From positions 1 through 58,389 of the forward strand of contig NZ_PVTZ01000018.1 of NCBI RefSeq assembly GCF_003003125.1: a stretch of 58,389 bases of DNA, written 5' to 3'. The number at the start of each line of letters is the position of its first letter. Position 1 is the first letter of the stretch. Of this stretch, positions 53,563 to 58,389 are shown one piece after another. The notes under the pieces are model-generated. The model worked only from the letters and a program-made list of their open reading frames with translations, was not told the DNA's origin and did not search any database. Both the position numbers and the translations under genes were made by a program. Source of the DNA: Laceyella sediminis (lineage in GTDB: Bacteria > Bacillota > Bacilli > Thermoactinomycetales > Thermoactinomycetaceae).

Positions 53563-54762
53563 TTATTCAGCAATTTTGATTTTTGCTTTTGGTTCTGGTT
53601 GCCCAACCACCTCGACATATGAAGGCAATATGAATTGGATCGGCACTTCATGAGTCCCTACAGGTAAATTGGATACATCGACCAGCGTTTTTATGTCTGT
53701 ATGATTCAATTTTGCCAGTTGTGCAGGCGATCCGGAAAGGGTGACATTCAGTTTACCACCCGCCGGTGAGATGATTTCCGCTGTGGCCCCTTCCCTGAGA
53801 CCAGTCAGCTCTATGGGAATCTCTTTAAATATTTTAGTCTCAGCACGAACCATTTTAACATAGATTTCTACCTGTTTGGGTTCCACTTTTATGGCGCCAT
53901 CCTGAACAGGAATGGGAGCCAAAATCGTCTGATCCCGTTTCACTTTGCTCAAATCCAGCTTAGGCCCGCTATAAACTTGCAAGTCTTCCAGGTAATCTTC
54001 CGGGCCGTATACAGTCACTTTGTTCACATTGGTGGTAATTTCTTCCACTGCGTAACCGGGCGGCGGTCCCTTTTCTACTCCCACTTGCAGCGGTACTTCC
54101 TTGTTGGGTATATTGATCGGCACTTGCACATGAACCGCTTCGGGATTTACATCCACCTGTCGCAGAACGCCTGATTCGCCGTAAGCCTGAACCCGTAACT
54201 GTTTGTCAAACGATTGTTCTTGTTTGTTTAAATGAATCATGACCTTCACCGATGTGACTCGTTCGAGAGTAGACTCCGATCCGCGAACCAATACCTTGGA
54301 AGGGTTGATAATCGGTTGGCTCACTTTGAACCCATCTGGCACATCACCGACAAACTCCGCCCGCACCATCATCTCTTTTTGCACTTTTTCTTCTAGATGA
54401 ACCTCTACTTCTTTCGGCTCCACCTGTTTGGTAATCCCCTTGGGCAACCCCTCCACCCGCACCGGCAACGAATGTGTTCCTGCTCCCACATTTCTCGCAT
54501 CGACAAACACTTGGTATGTACTAGGGAAGCGCTCCAGCTGAGCATCATTACCATACAGAGTCAGCATCACTTTTTGCGGCTGCTCCACCAATTCATAGCG
54601 GTTTTTGTCATATTTCACGGCAACTGAAATGTCCCGAATCTGCGTGCGATCTCCATCCGTAGGAGCAGTGAAGGTCGCATCGGTAACAGAACCCCACAGC
54701 ATGACCGCCAAGGCTACTGAAACCACGCGCAACAACATATCATTTTGCACCCAGTTATTCAT
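53563..54762 (-). CDS. cdaR: CdaA regulator, YbbR-domain protein CdaR
   Basis: A 399-residue protein with one N-terminal membrane span (LLRVVSVALAVMLWGSV) and several YbbR repeats outside the cell (repeating VxVR..GLPKG, VEVHLEEK and VTVYGPEDYLE units). In B. subtilis CdaR controls the diadenylate cyclase CdaA. Its start overlaps the end of cdaA. Confidence 0.95.
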   Translation of the reverse strand: MNNWVQNDMLLRVVSVALAVMLWGSVTDATFTAPTDGDRTQIRDISVAVKYDKNRYELVEQPQKVMLTLYGNDAQLERFPSTYQVFVDARNVGAGTHSLPVRVEGLPKGITKQVEPKEVEVHLEEKVQKEMMVRAEFVGDVPDGFKVSQPIINPSKVLVRGSESTLERVTSVKVMIHLNKQEQSFDKQLRVQAYGESGVLRQVDVNPEAVHVQVPINIPNKEVPLQVGVEKGPPPGYAVEEITTNVNKVTVYGPEDYLEDLQVYSGPKLDLSKVKRDQTILAPIPVQDGAIKVEPKQVEIYVKMVRAETKIFKEIPIELTGLREGATAEIISPAGGKLNVTLSGSPAQLAKLNHTDIKTLVDVSNLPVGTHEVPIQFILPSYVEVVGQPEPKAKIKIAE

Positions 54763-55573
54763 GCCGCTTTGCCTCCTTCTCCCTGCGCAGCCAAAAGACC
54801 GGACTTTTTTCAGGTGGTTTCAGCTCTTCATATAAACGGGACACTAACTGTTCTTCACTGATATCCCTTTCCAATTGCCCCATTAACGCCAATGAAATTT
54901 GCCCCGTTTCCTCAGAGACAATCACCATCACCGCATCAGAAATTTCGCTCAAGCCGATCCCTGCGCGGTGGCGGGTGCCAAGCTCTTTACTGATGAAAGG
55001 ATTTTCAGATAATGGAAAATAACATCCCGCAGCCATGAGCCGATCATGACGAATCACCACCGCTCCATCATGCAAGGGTGTGTTGGGAAAAAAGATATTT
55101 TTCAGCAGTTCCGAACTCAATTTTGCCTCGATCACCGTGCCGGTTTCAATATAATCACTTAAGCCGGTCTGCCGTTCAATGGCGATGAGCCCGCCAATTT
55201 TCCGCTTGGACAAAAAAGAAACAGCACGGGAGACTTCTCCCACCACCATCGCCGCCATCTGATCTTCTATCTGGCTGGTGCGGCCGAAAATGCCACCCCG
55301 GCCCAACTGCTCCAAAGCACGGCGCAACTCCGGCTGAAAGATGATCATCACTGCGATCACCCCAACAGAAAACAGGTTCTCAATCAGCCATTGCAACGTG
55401 GCCAAATGGAACAGGTTGCTCATCAACCAGATTAATAAAAGGACACTAATCCCTTTTAATAGTTGAACCGCTCTGGTTCCCCTAAGCAACATCAAAAGGT
55501 GGTAAATGATATAACTGACAATTAATATATCTACAATATCATTGAGATAACTCGTTACACCCTCTATCTGCAT
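54755..55573 (-). CDS. cdaA: diadenylate cyclase CdaA
   Basis: A 272-residue membrane enzyme that makes c-di-AMP. Three N-terminal spans precede the DAC domain with LHDGAVVIRHDRL (the catalytic DGA motif) and GTRHRAGIGLSE (the RHR motif). It is the first gene of cdaA-cdaR-glmM-glmS, coupling c-di-AMP to cell-wall precursor supply. A MITE lies about 180 bp upstream. Confidence 0.97.
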   Translation of the reverse strand: MQIEGVTSYLNDIVDILIVSYIIYHLLMLLRGTRAVQLLKGISVLLLIWLMSNLFHLATLQWLIENLFSVGVIAVMIIFQPELRRALEQLGRGGIFGRTSQIEDQMAAMVVGEVSRAVSFLSKRKIGGLIAIERQTGLSDYIETGTVIEAKLSSELLKNIFFPNTPLHDGAVVIRHDRLMAAGCYFPLSENPFISKELGTRHRAGIGLSEISDAVMVIVSEETGQISLALMGQLERDISEEQLVSRLYEELKPPEKSPVFWLRREKEAKRHE

Positions 55574-55752
55574 TCCAACCCTCCATCACGTCCATCTCTT
55601 GTGTATTATGCTACATCGAGTGCTGTTTTTACCCTCTTTCATTATGGGGGAAAAGACCGAAAAAAGAAATGTCTATAAAAATGGTGCCCATTTCCATAAT
55701 CAATTGTTTCTTCCACCAAGCTCTCATGTAAAAGCCTTAGCATTCACTCTGT

Positions 55753-55888
55753 CTAGGGTGTGTCTGGCAAATCAAGTTGGTGGGGAAGAAGCGGCGGAAA
55801 ACCTTTTCTCGAGGAGCGCCGATGCACAAGTGAAGCGAATGAGAAAATGGTTTTGGAGCCGCTGGCCTATTCATCAGACACGCCCTAG
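55753..55888 (-). mobile_element. MITE copy C, flanked by CTAG
   Basis: A 136-bp element in inverted orientation relative to copies A and B, with CTAG at 55753-55756 and 55885-55888. It is very close to copy A: the first ~55 bases from its right end agree exactly. It sits between cdaA and the arginase gene. Nothing else was recognised in 55574-56000. Confidence 0.87.
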
Positions 55889-56000
55889 AGACAACATGAA
55901 TAAGGCGCACATGCATGATCCCAAAGGCACTCAGTATTATACGAACATTCGGAATAAAAGAACTTTTTAAGCGCATAAAAATCCATTGAGCAAAAGCCAC

Positions 56001-56034
56001 AAAAAAACACAACCTGCCATGAGGTTGCGTTTTG
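56001..56034 (-). terminator. arginase terminator
   Basis: CAACCT-catggc-AGGTTG stem with AAC/GTT-like flanks, followed on the minus strand by GTGTTTTTTT. It lies about 20 bases after the stop codon. Confidence 0.78.
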
Positions 56035-56055
56035 ACTGTAACATCAAATAACCAC

Positions 56056-56958
56056 TTATAGCACTTTTTGACCGAAAACAGAACCCATCAGCGCCACCGC
56101 TACTTTCGCCGTCTGGTTTTCGCGATCCAGAATCGGGTTCACTTCAACAAACTCCGCAGAAGTGAGAATCCCCGCTTCCGCCAACATCTCCATCGCCAAA
56201 TGGCTCTCACGGTATGTGATACCTCCCGGTACCGGGGTGCCCACACCAGGTGCATCTTTCGGATCCAAGCCATCTAAGTCTAAGCTGAGATGGACGCCAT
56301 CCGTATCATGGGAGACGATACCAATCGCTTCATCCATCACCCGCGCCATGCCTAACCGATCGATTTCATGCATCGTAAACACTTTGATTCCCAACTGAGC
56401 GATCAATTCCTTCTCGCCAGGGTCCAGCTCCCGCGCACCGATGATCACGGTGTTCTCCGGCCGCACTTTGGGCGCATATCCACTGATGTTCACCAAATCG
56501 GGATCACCAATTCCCAAGCTAATCGCCAAGGACATGCCATGGATATTTCCTGAGGGAGACGTTTTCCCGGTATTCAAATCGCCATGGGCGTCAAACCAAA
56601 TCAAACCCATGTTGTTGTAATGTTTAGCCACCCCTGCAATGGTTCCGATCGCCATGCTGTGGTCACCGCCAAACACCAATGGAAAACGCTTTCTTTCTAC
56701 GACACTAGAAACCGTCTCCGATAACTTTTCACATACGTCCTTAATTTCAGTCAAATATTTTAATTTGGGGTTACCGATTTGAATCGACTCAGGGCTGGGA
56801 ACAGAAATATCCCCGATATCTTCCACTTCATAACCCAATCCCTCCAACAAGGATTGCGCGGAAGCATAGCGGATGGCGCTCGGACCCATGTCCACACCGC
56901 GGCGTCCCTGTCCTAAGTCCATTGGCATCCCAATAATTGAAATCGGCTTTTTTTCCAT
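56056..56958 (-). CDS. rocF: arginase
   Basis: A 300-residue manganese enzyme that hydrolyses arginine to ornithine and urea. Metal motifs are GGDHSMAIG, WFDAHGDLN and SLDLDGLDPKDAPGVGTP, all canonical for arginase. MPMDLGQGRRGVDMGPSAIRYA is the family N-terminus. The ATG at 56958 has AAGGGGAT upstream; an in-frame extension to 56997 reaches over the promoter. It is monocistronic, with a palindrome over its own promoter. Confidence 0.95.
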   Translation of the reverse strand: MEKKPISIIGMPMDLGQGRRGVDMGPSAIRYASAQSLLEGLGYEVEDIGDISVPSPESIQIGNPKLKYLTEIKDVCEKLSETVSSVVERKRFPLVFGGDHSMAIGTIAGVAKHYNNMGLIWFDAHGDLNTGKTSPSGNIHGMSLAISLGIGDPDLVNISGYAPKVRPENTVIIGARELDPGEKELIAQLGIKVFTMHEIDRLGMARVMDEAIGIVSHDTDGVHLSLDLDGLDPKDAPGVGTPVPGGITYRESHLAMEMLAEAGILTSAEFVEVNPILDRENQTAKVAVALMGSVFGQKVL

Positions 56959-56987
56959 TGCTATATCCCCTTTTCTATACAGACTAG

Positions 56988-57005
56988 GTGATACCATTGT
57001 ATCAC
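56988..57005. promoter_or_regulatory. palindromic operator candidate at the arginase promoter
   Basis: GTGATAC-CATT-GTATCAC, a perfect 7-bp inverted repeat with a 4-bp centre that overlaps the -10 box. The position suits a repressor. It does not look like an ArgR box. Confidence 0.55.
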
Positions 57006-57025
57006 AGAGAATAGTTTACTAACAA
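56996..57025 (-). promoter_or_regulatory. arginase promoter
   Basis: Minus strand: TTGTTA at 57020-57025, 18-bp spacer, TACAAT at 56996-57001, about 38 bp upstream of the ATG at 56958. Confidence 0.7.
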
Positions 57026-57385
57026 AAATATTTTAGTTATAACAAACAATATTGTAATAATTATTCATTTTATAGTATATTCAATCAGGAATTTTCACCC
57101 TATTTATGACCTTGTATGAAAAGGTGCAGTCCTTAGTTTCTCAAAAATGTTTTAATCTTACATAAAACTTTTAATGCCTGATCCGAGTTACTTTGCATGG
57201 CATATCAAACCACCATTTTCCAATTTAAGTACGACACCTAATCGTAACACAGCTCTGGCGAACCATGGAAATGGCAACATAGATATAAAAAATTAACCAA
57301 GGGGATATTATGCCTCAGTCTACAGACATCATGGCCAATGTACAGTAAATCCCCATGGTAAACCGATGAACATACAAGCTGCCAG
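57026..57385. other. gene-poor gap
   Basis: AT-rich sequence on the arginase side and mixed composition further on. No reading frame with a plausible product was found. The only frame with a Shine-Dalgarno is a 12-codon one at 57310-57348, too short to call. Confidence 0.5.
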
Positions 57386-57496
57386 CTAACGCCACAACAC
57401 AGTCAGACCTAGGGATAGGACAAACCACATCCTGCTACCTTCAAACGCCTCATTTGCCATCTTGCTGCCACCATTCACCACTTGATTCACACTCAT
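57386..57496 (-). CDS. possible small protein, 36 aa
   Basis: A 36-codon frame: MSVNQVVNGGSKMANEAF, then a hydrophobic WFVLSLGLTVLW end. GGTGGGG lies seven bases upstream of the ATG. It follows the tRNA cluster terminator. I do not recognise it; it may be a small membrane peptide or a fragment of a lost gene. Confidence 0.35.
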   Translation of the reverse strand: MSVNQVVNGGSKMANEAFEGSRMWFVLSLGLTVLWR

Positions 57497-57593
57497 ATTA
57501 TGCCCCACCGTGTATGCAAAAATAGAAGCTTGCAAAGAAAATCAAGCCGTCCTTTACAATTAGGAAAGTGGCTTTGGCAAAGATCCGTAAAAA

Positions 57594-57623
57594 TAAAAAA
57601 ACCTCCAGTTATCTGGAGGTTTT
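57594..57623 (-). terminator. terminator of the second tRNA cluster
   Basis: ACCTCCAG at 57601-57608 pairs with CTGGAGGT at 57613-57620, followed on the minus strand by seven T residues. Confidence 0.9.
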
Positions 57624-57638
57624 GCTTAATAAATTTGG

Positions 57639-57710
57639 AGCGGAAGACGGGATTCGAACCCGCGACCCTCGCCTTGGCAAGGCGATGCTCTACCCCTGAG
57701 CCACTTCCGC
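57639..57710 (-). tRNA. tRNA-Gly(GCC)
   Basis: 72 bases. Acceptor GCGGAAG/CTTCCGC, anticodon loop TTGCCAA. It is identical to the gene at 58299-58370. Confidence 0.97.
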
Positions 57711-57720
57711 ATATAAAGAG

Positions 57721-57793
57721 TGAGCCATGAAGGACTCGAACCTTCGACACCCTGATTAAAAGTCAGGTGCTCTACCAACTGAGCTAATGGCTC
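57721..57793 (-). tRNA. tRNA-Lys(TTT)
   Basis: 73 bases, identical in sequence to the gene at 29412-29484. Anticodon loop CTTTTAA. Confidence 0.97.
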
Positions 57794-57803
57794 AAATAAC
57801 TGG

Positions 57804-57877
57804 CGGAGCTGACGGGATTCGAACCCGCGATCTCCTGCGTGACAGGCAGGCATGTTAGGCCTCTACACCACAGCTCC
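57804..57877 (-). tRNA. tRNA-Asp(GTC)
   Basis: 74 bases, same sequence as 29661-29734. Anticodon loop CTGTCAC. Confidence 0.97.
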
Positions 57878-57897
57878 GCAAAGAAAAACAATCTTGG

Positions 57898-57970
57898 TGG
57901 ACGCTGACGGGATCGAACCGCCGACCCTCTGCTTGTAAGGCAGATGCTCTCCCAGCTGAGCTAAGCGTCC
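57898..57970 (-). tRNA. tRNA-Val(TAC)
   Basis: 73 bases, same sequence as 29746-29818. Anticodon loop CTTACAA. Confidence 0.97.
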
Positions 57971-57978
57971 ACATTTGG

Positions 57979-58052
57979 TGACCCGTAGGGGATTCGAACC
58001 CCTGCATGCTAGCGTGAAAGGCTAGTGTGTTAAACCGCTTCACCAACGGGCC
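57979..58052 (-). tRNA. tRNA-Glu(TTC)
   Basis: 74 bases, same sequence as 29826-29899. Anticodon loop CTTTCAC. Confidence 0.97.
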
Positions 58053-58060
58053 ATTTCTGG

Positions 58061-58133
58061 AGCTTCCTACCAGGCTCGAACTGGTGACCTCTTCCTTACC
58101 ATGGAAGCGCTCTGCCGACTGAGCTAAGGAAGC
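58061..58133 (-). tRNA. tRNA-Thr(GGT)
   Basis: 73 bases. Acceptor GCTTCCT/AGGAAGC, anticodon stem CTTCC/GGAAG with loop ATGGTAA giving GGT. The position-32 A is unusual. No counterpart lies in the first cluster. Confidence 0.93.
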
Positions 58134-58136
58134 ATG

Positions 58137-58212
<76 letters not shown>

Positions 58213-58220
58213 ACATTTGG

Positions 58221-58291
58221 AGCGGGTGAAGGGAATCGAACCCTCGCATTCGGCTTGGAAGGCCGATGTTCTACCACTGAACTACACCCGC
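58221..58291 (-). tRNA. tRNA-Gly(TCC)
   Basis: 71 bases, same sequence as 24964-25034. Anticodon loop CTTCCAA. Confidence 0.96.
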
Positions 58292-58298
58292 ATCTTGG

Positions 58299-58370
58299 AG
58301 CGGAAGACGGGATTCGAACCCGCGACCCTCGCCTTGGCAAGGCGATGCTCTACCCCTGAGCCACTTCCGC
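58299..58370 (-). tRNA. tRNA-Gly(GCC)
   Basis: 72 bases, the second copy of 57639-57710. Anticodon loop TTGCCAA. Confidence 0.97.
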
Positions 58371-58379
58371 ATGTAAGAG

Positions 58380-58389
58380 TGAGCCATGA
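58380..58389 (-). tRNA. tRNA-Lys(TTT), 3' end only (partial)
   Basis: The last 10 bases of the window match the 3' acceptor end of the tRNA-Lys at 57721-57793, with the same spacing after tRNA-Gly(GCC). The rest lies outside the window. Confidence 0.75.

Noticed and set aside
55599-55970. A 123-codon frame reading through MITE copy C
   Set aside because: Most of the frame is the palindromic MITE. The related copies at 5.5 and 37.9 kb do not preserve a frame.

Overview
The window comes from a Gram-positive, spore-forming Bacillales-type chromosome. The evidence is the gene content and order (groESL-tatC-rex, tsaE-tsaB-rimI-tsaD, acpS-lipoprotein-alr-ndoAI-ndoA-rsbUVW-sigB-tex-cmpA-sprT, cdaA-cdaR-glmM-glmS with a glmS ribozyme, and guaA-pbuG under a guanine riboswitch), together with the spore-cortex gene cmpA, CIRCE control and strong GGAGG ribosome binding sites. 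These blocks match Bacillus subtilis synteny, but the relatively GC-rich codon use and a Pro(CGG) tRNA fit a thermoactinomycete-like relative better than Bacillus itself. The family-level placement is inference.

Layout. 1-340: 5' end of a 16S rRNA gene on the minus strand, with leader and two promoters. 0.4-12.2 kb: a secreted metallopeptidase; pbuG and guaA behind a guanine riboswitch; a fused remnant of a moxR...yebA operon; a nested MITE pair; namA; a CDF transporter; an APH-like kinase; an M23 peptidase; and an MFS-MarR efflux pair. 12.3-19.3 kb: groESL with CIRCE, a small membrane protein, tatC, rex, a 5-formyl-THF cyclo-ligase and an ABC-F ATPase. 19.4-24.8 kb: pxpABC (5-oxoproline use), then tsaE-tsaB-rimI-tsaD, with a phased DnaA-box cluster between them. 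25-31 kb: four tRNAs, a chitinase with its own operator, a GDPD, a short SgrR-type regulator, eight tRNAs and a BI-1 protein.

31-45 kb: ThiF/MoeB, a beta-hydroxyacid dehydrogenase, a thioredoxin-like protein, sprT-like, cmpA, tex, the sigB operon without the RsbR/S/T stressosome genes or rsbX, ndoAI-ndoA, alr, a YdcC-type lipoprotein and acpS. 45-50 kb: an IsdG/ABM monooxygenase with a four-helix membrane partner, a lysine permease behind a lysine riboswitch, a divergent LysE-type exporter and an aminoglycoside 6-adenylyltransferase. 50-57 kb: glmS (ribozyme), glmM, cdaR, cdaA and arginase. 57.6-58.4 kb: a second tRNA cluster that is a near repeat of the one at 29.4-30.1 kb and runs off the end of the window.

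Most genes are on the minus strand. No prophage, CRISPR array or complete insertion sequence was seen. The mobile signal is a family of about 136-bp palindromic MITEs flanked by CTAG, with three complete copies and one older copy split by a younger insertion. Other unusual points are the in-frame moxR/yebA deletion fusion, six DnaA-box-like 9-mers at about 11-bp spacing, a GntR/NagR-like operator at the chitinase promoter, and a perfect palindrome over the arginase promoter.
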